A stretch of DNA of 64,000 nt. Origin: Undaria pinnatifida (lineage: Eukaryota > Sar > Phaeophyceae > Laminariales > Alariaceae). The first letter of the stretch is position 1. Every line of letters begins with the position of its first letter. This document shows positions 1-10,124 of this stretch, in pieces. Below the pieces are notes generated by a model. It was given only the letters and a program-made list of their open reading frames with translations. It made no database searches and was not told where the DNA came from. The stretch is from contig JABAKD010000009.1 of assembly GCA_012845835.1 (NCBI GenBank), positions 17,743,318 through 17,807,317 of the forward strand, read 5' to 3'. Position numbers and translations under genes: made by a program.

Positions 1-33
1 CAACCGTGGGTTCGTGTCCCACAGAGTTTTTAA
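1..33 (+). tRNA. Possible 3' end of a tRNA or tRNA-like repeat cut by the window edge
   Basis: Positions 6-22 form a T-arm-like hairpin: a 5-bp stem (GTGGG/CCCAC) around the 7-base loop TTCGTGT. A run of T follows at about 27-31, as at a Pol III terminator. The 5' part of any tRNA lies outside the window, so a tRNA-derived repeat is equally possible. Confidence 0.22.
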
Positions 34-348
34 TATTTTTTGGGTTGGAGTAGATGACTTTAATTCTTGAATGCTGTATTAAGAGCAACATATAGATAAC
101 TTTGTTTCACGAATATCATGTTATTTATTCGTACTCTTCCCGATATTAAAGCCGGGGGAAGAAAAACAAAATAAACCGCCTACCATACATATGATAAAGC
201 AGTATTATAGTGGAAACTACAGTAGTAATAAATTTATAAAATAATAGATGTATGTGATGTTTTACCTAGCTCAAAATTCCCCACCTAATTTAAAGTATAA
301 ATACCAATACTTATCATTATTATTATATATAGTGGACAAAAAATAAGA

Positions 349-793
349 CACCTCCCAATAAAAACTCACTCATTCATATAGTATGTTACGAGTACCAACA
401 ACGCAGCTTGCAAAGATGAGTATTGACTTGAAATTCGTCAAACTCACGGCTGACGTCCTTGAAAATTAGTATAAAATAGGAGCGGACATCCTCGAGACGA
501 GAGCGGACCTCGGCCTCTGAAATCGTCGATTTCATGCACGACTCTTGCCTACCGTCATCGCCTTCCTCTAAATAACACCTCCCAATAAAAACTCACTCAT
601 ATAGTATGTTACGAGTACCAACAACGCAGCTTGCAAAGATGAGTATTGACCTGAAATTCGTCAAACTCACGGCTGACGTCCTTGAAAATCAGTTATAAAA
701 TAGGAGCGGACATCCTCGAGACGAGAGCGGACCTCGGCCTCTGAAATCGTCGATTTCATGCACGACTCTTGCCTACCGTCATCGCCTTCCTCT
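349..793. repeat. 227-bp tandem duplication
   Basis: Two nearly identical units begin at 349 and 576, each starting CACCTCCCAATAAAAACTCA. Each contains a diverged copy of the dispersed module described at 53696 (ACGCAGCTTGCAAAG ... CTCACGGCTGACG), then CATCCTCGAGACGAGAGCGG and CTTGCCTACCGTCATCGCC. Positions 34-348 are AT-rich with no gene visible. Confidence 0.9.
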
Positions 794-854
794 TCACTGG
801 ACACAGACAGACTTGATTTTGCACGTTGGTTCGCCACATGGCTTCAAGCCCGCA

Positions 855-1000
855 GCAGACGAACCGCCAGCAGATGGGAGGAATCTTTCCATACCCACAC
901 GCAGTAGCAGCAGCAGCAGCAGCAGCAGCAGCAGACCGCTTTCGGTGCAGTCTACAGGTGTGCTACAGCAATTTTTTGGGGGCCCGTATGATGGAAAAAT
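855..1000 (+). repeat. Dispersed repeat with CAG microsatellite; second copy at 63868
   Basis: The stretch CCGCCAGCAGATGGGAGG, an imperfect (CAG)n tract at about 904-935, and a GACCGCTTTCGGTGCAG segment recur in the same orientation at about 63868-63990 (CCGCCAGCAGACGGGAGG ... GACCGCACTCTGTGCAG). It is an interspersed repeat, not a coding exon; short reading frames through it are shadows of the CAG tract. Confidence 0.6.
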
Positions 1001-1245
1001 GCCCGCCCCCGTAATTTTTCACATCTGATCTGCGGGGCACCATGCTTTTGGTATTTTTTGTGTCCTTAAAGCGGGGAGAGTGGGGACGACTTCTACGTGT
1101 ATCCAAACGTGTCCCCGAGCCCCGCAGTGTACCTAACGCAATTAATTTGATGTCGAAACCCTGGCGAGCGGAGCAAACATCGAACATCCACCCATCATGT
1201 TCTTGTAAGCAGTACCTCCACCTGCGTAGCACCTTGATCACTACA

Positions 1246-4200
1246 ATGCACTCAGCGTGGGTCCGGCTTAACGCGGTGGTGTTTTTTGGGCTCACAGTTC
1301 TTCTTGGGTTGAGCATACTCACGGCGCTAAGTACTTTCCTCCACCAAGGTAATGATGGACTCTGTACGTACCTGCAGGTACGAAACACAATAATCAATCT
1401 TGGGTTTGGACGGCCCACAACACGTGTTTCTTACTCTAGTTTGTTCTGCCTGCCGCCTTGCCTTGTCCAGGCTTTCCGGATGTGAAGCAGCTAAGCGTCA
1501 GCAAGTTCCGGACGTTCCGAAAGTCTGAAGGGACGGATCGATTGCTGCTGAACATCGATGTCGATGCGGAGCTGGCCCCAGCGTTCAACTGGAACGTTAA
1601 GCAGCTTTTCGCCTTCGTTGTTGCGGAGTACAAGACCAAAACTAACTCCTTCAACCAGGCAAGGCTGCTGTGTGTTGCACGTGTCCTTACAGTAGGCCTG
1701 ACCAGTGGTACGAAGTACGAAGTGGTGTGACATATTTTTTGCCAGCGCTATGTGTTTGCCGTGTACCTAGTAGTCTAAGCTGGTAACGCGCGGCTAGGAA
1801 CATACCAGTACCAGTTACCTTTCTGATGGGTTGCATCAATGGTCGTAGCTGCGCCAGCGTACTTTCCTATTTGTACTTGCTCACGTTATGCGAGTTGTGC
1901 AACACCGGCTGTAACACGTTAACTTTCCATCTTCAACTTTGGCCTCACAGAGCCATGCTTAGTCTCAACAGGACGCGTTCCGATAATCCTGTGCGACGGA
2001 CAGCGTAGGTACCGGGTGTACATATATGGTACGAGTACTGTGTACTATGCTGTTGTACGTACTGCTGTACCAGACGTTTTGTTCTCTCCGCCAACCAGAT
2101 AGTGCATTTTCTAAGCTACAAAGCTATTTACGTACTCTGACTTCGTAACAGTAAGGGCGTTAGGGTTAGAAGGACCTTTGCGTTGTCGTAGATGGGTGTT
2201 GTTAGCGTATTTGAACAGGAGGGCAGTTGCGCCGGTAGGCTTTAGGGGAGTCTTGGTGCGCGTGACCTGGTCCCGATACTGAACGAAACAATGCCAACAC
2301 GCGAGGGCGTGGGCAGTCACACGCGTGGGTGGCGTTGGAGTTGTGGCACATTTTGGATCCGCCCTACAGCAGTAGCAAACGAAGACGGAAAACAGAATGG
2401 TTTTCCGCAGGTTCTCAGCAGAGGGCCACACCTCGACTGTGAGGCGCTGCAGTGATCCAAATTTGGGGTGCGCAAAATGAGACAAAAAACGATCCTCAGC
2501 TGAACGTGTGCGCTTCACTAGCGGGCAGCTACAGCTCCCCACAAGCAACCACAGCCCGCGATATTGAGGGACGCTCCCGGTGGGATGTATGACGGCATTG
2601 GGTGCGCCAGACATAAGTCGTAGGCAGCCAGAAGCGACTCACGAGACGTTTTCGTGATTTCGAACTTGCGAGCCAGCAACGCCAAAAGCTCCCGAAATCG
2701 CTGTATTTCTATTCACGCCCGGGAGCCTAATACGATGGGTACATCACCGATGAAAAAACGGTTTTCACCGAAAGTTTGCTGTCTCGCCAGGCGAGTCGTA
2801 TTCGACAAGCCTGCGGCAAACAATATTTCGTTCCCGTGAGAGGTAGGAAGTTATGGAGTCCAAAGAAGGGCTAAAAAACACTTGAAACGCTCTGTGTTCT
2901 TGGCTCTTGGCAGCATTTTTCCTGAACTTTCGAAATAAGGATCTTGCTTGCAGATGCCATACGAATTCTATTTTTTTCAAGTGGTTGTTATGTGTACGCG
3001 AAATGCCTCCATACAAGCTTCTACTCAACAGATTCCTGAGGGAGCTACCGTGGCCTTGACTCCCCCCAAAAGGCATTGGCACGCTTGGAGCCTGGAAACA
3101 AGTAATTTTGCTTGCTGTTGATTGGTTATCAAATCGATTGGATTCCTCACGTTCCCACCCTGACCGTAATTTTTGGAAGAGGCAGAATATACCCCAGAGC
3201 AGTTAATCTTGCGCAGCAAAAACGAACGGCCCACTTGTAACGAGATTTACGCAACTGATTGGTGCTGGGAGTGGTTCTTCATACGCTGAAGGCCCACGAG
3301 GGTATGAGTGCACATGTGCACATGGGATGGCTTAGGACTAACGGGATGGAGCGTATGTGGACGCCGTAGGGCTCGCCCGCGGCATGAGCCACACGATGCC
3401 GCCGTGGCCTGACCAGGAGGCTCACGAGGCAAAACTCGGGGTCGCGAACGAGGCTCTGGCGATATATATTGTGGCGAAATTGTGGCACCGATGTTGTAGA
3501 AGTTTCAGCGGCCTTCGTCGAGCCACAAGGGCAATATCACAACTTCTAGATCTGTCCCGACGGTGCCACTTGGATGGCTATCACGGTTTGCTGTGAGGCT
3601 TACCTCGCGATATGTTTGCGTGTGAAGCTGTTCACTGTGTCAGGAGCAATCGCGGCCCACGTGACGGCACCCCTGCCCTAGAGTCGAGCTGCACGGTCCC
3701 GCCGCAAAAGTCAGTTGCGCTATTATCTGTTAGGTTCGTTTGCCAAAGTTCGCCAGTTCACATCGTAGACAAACATGTTGGAATGGAACGAACGAATACG
3801 AACAGCCTCATTCCATTCCAACCGTTCCCGCAAGGTTGAAATGATTTAAGACACACCCTAAGGGATATTGGTATCTAATAGGAGGCTTTGACCAACCTGG
3901 TAATGGAGTTTTCCAAGCCACGGCATCCCGATCCGGCCGAATCTACGTGATACGATAAGGATGGAAATGAGGAGCGTCACAGACGCCTTCAACTGGTCAA
4001 ACTCCTAACTGCATTAAGCTACTGCGTTGGTGGTTCTCGTATTATTGTCATGCATGCGTTCTCGTGTTTAATCTGATACATACAGCTGCAACGGTAGTAG
4101 TGCAGTAGTTCAGCGTTGGGATCGTTGTATTTCATCGATGCGCGCAAGCGCAGAAATCTTGCATAAATACATTTAGTTGTAGTAGTACTATTAATAGTAC

Positions 4201-7200
4201 AGTCGTTCAGCTTTAAAATCATTGTCAATAATGGATGCGCGTCAGCGTAGAAACCTCGCATTAATTGGTCACGTGGTTCATCGTATGACGTACCTTGCTT
4301 TTTTTTTTTTTTGTCCTTCATCCCCTTTATTATCTTGCGCTACTCGCGCTCCCTCCCAGTAATGACTTAGATCCGGGGTCACATAGCGGGCCCTCCCCCC
4401 CCCTCCTCACTTCGGTACTTGCCTTCATTTGTTACCGCGAGAAGAATTCAGCTTTATCGTCCCTCGTTGGCTCGCGTGGAATTGTAGTTTGGAAATATGA
4501 ATACCAGTACGTATGCAGCAACCAGGTGATACGTAACCTATATAGTGCGTGTTACGAGCTTGTACCAGCCTGTTACGTACCCTATACGGTGCTTTTCCTT
4601 TCTCGCACGCAGTAATACCCTACATAATGCGTGTTACGAGCTCGTACCAGCCTCTTACGTACCCTATATTGTGCGTATCCTTCTTGCACGATGCATTAAG
4701 TTTCGTAGCTGAAATAGCAGTTTTGTACGATACAGCGCGGTGTGTTCGCAGAAGTTCGCAGGTGTCAGGACCCACCACTTCAAACATCGTCGGCATCACC
4801 ACCTCTGCCACCACCACCACCACCGCCGCAGGAGTATGTACCGAGTACGGGGTGGTGATGGTGGTGGTGATATGGTACGACGATGATGATGGTATTACAC
4901 GACACAACAGCGCAGACGAAATCGGTTATTTGGTGCTTCTGTTTCCATGGTGAAAAGACCAAGTAACGATCCCCTCCACCTCCACCTCCACCATTTCCAC
5001 CACCACCACCACCACCACCACCACCACGACCACCACCGCTGCAGGAGTATGTACCGAGTACGGGGTGGTGATGGTGGTGGTGGTGATGTTTGTTGTGTTG
5101 ATGGGTGCAAATAGCAGTTTTGTAAAGAACACACACCACCTCGTAGCAGGCCAGCTGGTGACTCCTGGCTCCTGAGGACATATCACGAGCAAGCTCGACG
5201 AGTTCAAAACGGGTTTGGACGCGGTCAGAGGTGGATGGAGGAAATGACTAGGGACGTCTGTAGCCGCCCTTGCGGCCGAAATCGGCTCCGGGTTGGTGGT
5301 GTTTGAGGGGCCAGCGTCAATGCACACACACTTCCGACGTAAGAATAATTGAATTTAATATCGGCAGCCTGTCGGCAAACTTTTTCGTTTTTTTTTTCGT
5401 AAACAACCTGCATATAGCTGACCGTTAGATACGGAAAGACTTCGTCGCAGCGCTGGCTTCGCTCCATCGCCTGCCCCTCATTGTTATTGAATAGTATTTC
5501 CAAGCACCGCATCCAAACCTGCCGAGTCAACCTAAAACCTTCACCAGCCAAACAGCATCCAAGCACAGGTCAATCCATCGCGTTCGAGTTCAGGTCGGGT
5601 GGTCGGCTGTAGGTGCTACGGCTGAAACCTACGTAAAGACTCGCTATCAAGGTGCAACTACCTCCTGCCAATCGCCAATCTAAAAGTAGGCCAGGATGCA
5701 GTTTCTACAAAATCGGCGGATTCCGAACTGGGAACGTTTGCTCGATCTTAAACTTGAAGGTGGAGCCGGGGGTGTCCAAAAGTCGGTGCTTTTGGTGACA
5801 GTCATGCAGGCAGGAAGCGAAATAGGACTAAACACGACCTACATTGTTTTTTCAGACGTGGTTTTCCATTTCAGAAGTGAGGCCGCATATAAACGCAGTT
5901 ATCGCTACTTGTCTCCGAGGTTTTCATTTGGACACCCTACTACCAGGTATGTTTCATCATACACAAGCTAGAATATGACTTCATGACTTTCTCTAGGTGC
6001 TGCAGGTTTTTCGAAATTTCCTTTGGCAGCATAATTGTAAAAATTTTGGGTCTTGAATTCGGCTTTCTAAGAAGATAACACCTAACCTCCGCGTCGAAAC
6101 GTTAATCGATCAAATCCCAAGCTTTATTTTTCAAGAAATATTTGTTATCTCTCTTGTTGCCCGAGGATCATTTCCGCGGGCTGGAAAACACAGTATACCT
6201 TATTTGAATATGCTGCGCTAATCGCGCCGGGATCCTGCGCACTGCGTAGCTCGGTGGTTGTCGTGTAACTCCAATAGAAGCACAATCCAAAGTTCATATG
6301 GCGATCAAGCCTGGACCTTGGATCTGCTCAGGGGTTGCAGTCCCTTTAGTCAGCACTGCCCCAAACAGGCGGGAGCGCTTCTTCTTCCCTGGAAATGTGT
6401 ACCATGACTTTCAGGTGTATATTTCCTTCAGAAACATGCGACAGAAGGGTGTCGGGGGCGTTTTAACCCCGGATTGTGTTTTTATTAGAGATACACCATA
6501 ACCACTGCGCTATACAGTAAACGTTACTGCTGACTGTATTGCTCAGTGGTTGCGGTGCATCTCTAGTAGATCCCACGCCGACCTGATACCGCCCAGACCT
6601 GAGCCCTCCAAACTGACCCTGGATGCATATGACCCACTTTTCGCCCTGATCAAGCCAACAGCTACAGCGAGCCACCAATTTTGGGGAAAATTGCTCCTAT
6701 CTAAGTTTATTAGGGACTTTTTGCCTAACTGGCTGTATGGAACGTACATCAAGGGCTGCGCTCGGTTTCGCGGCCTTTTATCTATACCTCTTCATGCTTG
6801 TGGACAGCGTGTCCGTGACCTCAAGTTATTTTCAAACGGCCTATTTTTGTTTTTGTCTGTTTCTCCGTTTCTCATTTCGGAAAGCACCGACCTGGAGCCA
6901 AGACCCTATCCCAACAGCTCTATTTGACACCCGCAACAACCCCATGACATGGACTACGACGTTTCGCCCGGCCTTCAAGCTCAGAGCCCTGGCGGCAGAT
7001 ATTTGTGAAACATTCTCCCTCTTGTTGCCAAACCCAGAAATGACGTACTCTGTGGTCGTGATTGGGAAAGTGAGCCACTCTGTAAAACCCGTGCTTGGTA
7101 TAAGCGAGGACGAGAAACAAATCCGACCCTCGGTCTTCAGCATAGTACTTGTTTTCTTGGGTACTGCTCTTCCCGGGCGATCTAACTGCAGGTTACAGAA

Positions 7201-8987
7201 ACTGCAATTTTGAAGTACGAACACTTTTCGCTGTTGGACGACACCTGATGAGCTCGAGGGGGCTGAAGCTGTGTCTTTGTGAACGAGTTACGTACACTCC
7301 TTGAGAGTTTCCATGGCCCTTTGTCCGGAGGGCACATTTTTGCCTTTTTTTATGTTAAGGACCCAAGCATTTCAGCTTTTATTGCACGAATTGCGTTGAA
7401 CCGGCGTCACCAAGCCAGGGTATTGCCCCATCGGGTAAGTTTGCTGGGTATAAGCGTGGGTGGGAAACAAATCCGACCGTAGGTCTTGAGCATAGTATTT
7501 GTTTTCTTGGGTACTGCTCTTCCCGGGCGCAAATAACTGCAGGTTGCGGAAACTGCCCCAATGTGGGATTTTGACGTATGAACAGTTTTCGCTGTTGGAC
7601 GATATCTGATGAGCTCGAGGGGGCTCAAGCTGCGTCCAACATGAACGAGTTACGTACACTCCTTGAGTTTTCAATGGGCCTGTCTGGAGGGTAAATTTCT
7701 GTTGTGTTTGTTTTTTTTTGGCCCCAAGTCTGTCAGATTTTAGTGCACGAATTATTTGGTACGGGGGTCACCAAGCCCGATTATTCCCCCCACGGGGCAA
7801 GTTGGAGGAGACTCTTTAACTTTTAGGCCGACCGCCCAGACTCATTTTTTTATTTCGCGATGTTTTTTTCTCCCTGGAGCTACTCTTAAAAATGGAGTTT
7901 AGATTGCGTAGCTCTATTTACAGCTGGTGAGGCGGCTGGAGGAGCTCGTACCAGGCATAAGGGCGCCGAAAGCGCCACGGGAATACAAAAAAAGTCGAAA
8001 GTCTGACTTGTTTCTCCCTGGCATCTCGAGCGCGCTATCTAGAAGCGGAGAGCTTCCGTCAGTCGGGATTGAAATGTCACCCCTCAAAGGATCGGCCCAC
8101 TTGGGAAGGTGGTTTCGCACGATTTTGTGTAGGACGCCTCAGGATGTGCCGCGCCTGAAGTCCCGCGATGCGTAACCCGTCCCATTACTACTCCGTGTAG
8201 CCCTCCATCAGATGTATGCTGTTTTTTGTACGAGCTATATACCCGTAACCCTGACCTCCGCACGTCACATTTGAATAGCCTTTACATGAATGCACGTCAA
8301 CTGTAGGAGGCTACACTCGGTGGGCGTGCAATTTTACGTACCAGGTACTATTTATCACGTAATATCCCTGCGAAGACGAAATGATGCGATGGCTTTGACA
8401 CCTGCTGCTGTACGCTACCGTAGCTTTTGACTCTTGCTGTCCCCCCTCCCGCTAATGCCTCGCACGTGCGTGTTGAATCAGGTCATTTTGTGGGACAAGG
8501 TAGTGGAGAGCGCAGAAGAAGCACACCTCTTGGAGCGAGACATGACCGTCAAATATGGTCTCATCGATGAGGTGAAGAGTGCGGAGTGTGAAACGGCAGT
8601 AGTGTCAAGAGATTTGCTTCGCAAACACCTTGCCCGAATGAACGCGCGCACTTATACTCATACTAATGGGCGATGCTGAACCTTTCCTTCGACCATGGCC
8701 ACACGATGGAGTAGCGCAAACGGATACCAGGCTACCAGGTATGTGTTACCGGTGTTGGACTGTGCAGTATCGCCAAACTACGATACATGTCTTCACACAC
8801 TCGATCGATGCCTATTCTCACGAACTCTTTTTTGAACGTTTGCATATTTGTTCAGGGAGCTGGGCTGAGGAATACATCTGTGACGCTCATGCTTTACTGG
8901 GACCACATGCCGCTCACTGGGACGTTGTTTATGCACAGTGTAGCAGTTGATACGTTCGAGGCTCCGGGCGAGTACAGAAGGCGGTGA
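1246..8987 (+). CDS. SPCS3: Signal peptidase complex subunit 3 (SPCS3/SPC22/Spc3 family), four exons
   Basis: This subunit of the ER signal peptidase complex supports cleavage of signal peptides from secretory and membrane proteins. It is a type II membrane protein with a lumenal domain. Exons: 1246-1348, 1471-1658, 8482-8571, 8856-8987; the junctions are in phases 1, 0 and 0 and give 170 residues, close to the roughly 180 of animal SPCS3. The ATG at 1246 opens MHSAWVRLNAVVFFGLTVLL, the expected N-terminal membrane anchor (residues about 10-31). Family signatures follow: FNWNVKQLFAFVVAEYKTK, then NQ joined exactly to VILWDKVV across intron 2, then SVTLMLYWDHMPLTGTL. Intron 2 (6.8 kb) starts with GC (CAG|GCAAGG) instead of GT, and no GT donor restores the conserved NQVILWDK join. 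Exon 4 ends at TGA 8985-8987. The gene converges on SSRP1. Identity rests on recalled family motifs. Confidence 0.93.
4525..4705. repeat. 82-bp tandem repeat
   Basis: The unit GCGTGTTACGAGCTYGTACC followed by AGCC..TTACGTACCCTATA occurs at 4547 and 4629, with a weaker partial copy just upstream (ACGTAACCTATATAGTGCG). Confidence 0.7.
4795..5092. repeat. CCA/GGT microsatellite array with duplicated spacer
   Basis: Runs of CCACCACCACC alternate with GGTGGTGATGG. The spacer GCAGGAGTATGTACCGAGTA followed by CGGGGTGGTGATGG is present twice (about 4829 and 5040). Histidine- and glycine-rich frames across it are repeat artefacts. Confidence 0.85.
6237..6580. repeat. tRNA-like SINE heads, two of them in inverted orientation
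   Basis: Three A-box-like segments occur: GTAGCTCGGTGGTTGTCGTG (+, about 6245), TTGCTCAGTGGTTGCGGTGC (+, about 6539) and, on the - strand, TAGCGCAGTGGTTATGGTGT (about 6498-6517). The - copy is followed by a B-box-like GGGGTTAAAACGCCCC at about the expected distance. The last two form an inverted pair around 6526-6536. Confidence 0.45.
7095..7790. repeat. 350-bp tandem duplication in SPCS3 intron 2
   Basis: Two copies start near 7095 and 7445. Shared blocks include GAAACAAATCCGACC, TTTTCTTGGGTACTGCTCTT, TGATGAGCTCGAGGGGGCT and ACGAGTTACGTACACTCCTT. They are diverged by scattered substitutions and small indels, so the duplication is not very recent. Confidence 0.88.
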
Positions 8988-9055
8988 TCTGTACAAGCTT
9001 CTTCATTGGCAGGACGTAGTCATGTTGATGCCAACTGCGTACGAGGATCACTCAA

Positions 9056-9061
9056 AATAAA
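9056..9061 (+). promoter_or_regulatory. Candidate polyadenylation signal of SPCS3
   Basis: AATAAA lies 69 bp after the SPCS3 stop codon and 170 bp before the convergent SSRP1 stop codon, as expected for a compact tail-to-tail arrangement. Confidence 0.5.
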
Positions 9062-9230
9062 GACGCTGCAAGTGTTCTTGAGGAGTGTATTTGGTGACGT
9101 GTACATGCAGTGTAAGCCCCCAGGTCGTGGCAGGCAGGTGCAGAAACCAAAATATCAAGATTTTCGATGAAATTGAATGACCATTGGTGGCTCCCCCGGC
9201 ACAAGAAAAAATATTTTACTACACTACAGG

Positions 9231-10124
9231 TCAGGATGAGTCGTCACTGCCGTCGTCGCTTTCAGCTTCACTACCGCCAGAATCCGAAGCTTTCGCTGCT
9301 TCGGCCGACTTTTTCTTGGCGTCGTACGCCCCCTTCTCTCGCTTGTACCTGGTGCAATGTGTGCAAGAAACAAGCCGTCACATAAAGATACAGGCAAAGG
9401 CGGTGTGCATGTAACATGCAGTACTGGTGTTAGATTACCGTCAGGATATACCTGGTACTAAGTATTGCATATGCGAAGGCTTACGACTTAAAAGCTGGTG
9501 ATTCATTTACCATCGCCCGCCTTCTTATGATGCCAGTATTACTTTGGAAGGAAGCAAGGGCCACGCACCGTTCCTTGTCGGTCTGCGCAAGCTCGTTGTA
9601 TGGACCCTTCGCCTCCGCATCCATCTTGCCCCATTTCTCGCCCAGCACCTTGCTGATCTCCGTGACCTTCAGCTCGGGATTTTCCTCTTTCACCTGAAGT
9701 ACAAACGGAGATAAGGCAAATTACGTACCAAACTACAGAGGACGGCCACCATGTACGAGAAGGAAGACGCGGCGTCCAGTGCGTACGTCCTGGGGAAGTA
9801 ACATACATGCTGTCCGAGATCAAATATTTCATCGTTCGCATCAATCACGAGCAAGAATACTGCATCTAGCGCGCAGGTACATTGCAACGCACACAAATCG
9901 TTTGCGCTGGGGGTAGGCGATTCGCACAAAATTATGATGTGATGCGGCGGGTAGCAACCTTACACGTCATTTTAAAGGCTTGCCGCGTTGCTCACCTGTG
10001 AGCGCTGGGCCTGGGAAAATTGCATGAAGGCCGACATTGCACCCTTTGGCGCATCCTTGTCCTTCTTAGCTCTTTTCTTTGGCGGCGGCTTGGACGAGCC
10101 GCCCCCAGATGAAGCACTTGGTCG
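9231..10124 (-). other. SSRP1 exons 13-15: HMG box and acidic tail
   Basis: Exon 13 (9996-10124) encodes a Lys/Pro-rich linker and the first HMG helix (DAPKGAMSAFMQFSQAQRSQ). Exon 14 (9569-9693) encodes VKEENPELKVTEISKVLGEK, then WGKMDAEAKGPY, the core of helices 2 and 3. Exon 15 (9231-9348) finishes helix 3 (YKREKGAYDAKKK) and a Ser/Asp-rich tail. The proline-to-lysine start, buried F/M/F and W positions match sequence-nonspecific HMG boxes of plant and animal SSRP1; yeast Pob3 lacks this domain. Confidence 0.93.

Larger units (their letters stand above)
1659..8481 (+). other. SPCS3 intron 2 (GC-AG), 6.8 kb, repeat-rich
   Basis: The donor is CAG|GCAAGG at 1659 and the acceptor is TTGAATCAG at 8473-8481. 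Inside I see a short 82-bp tandem unit (4546-4705), GGT/CCA microsatellites (4795-5092), tRNA-like SINE heads (6237-6580) and a 350-bp tandem duplication (7095-7790). The remainder (1659-4500, 5100-6230, 7800-8470) has no frame that I recognise as a gene. Confidence 0.75.

Noticed and set aside
4780-5327. His-, Gly- and Val-rich frames over the GGT/CCA arrays
   Set aside because: Products of trinucleotide repeats.
7926-8175. 82-residue + frame in SPCS3 intron 2
   Set aside because: Open on both strands, no family resemblance, and no splice connection to SPCS3.
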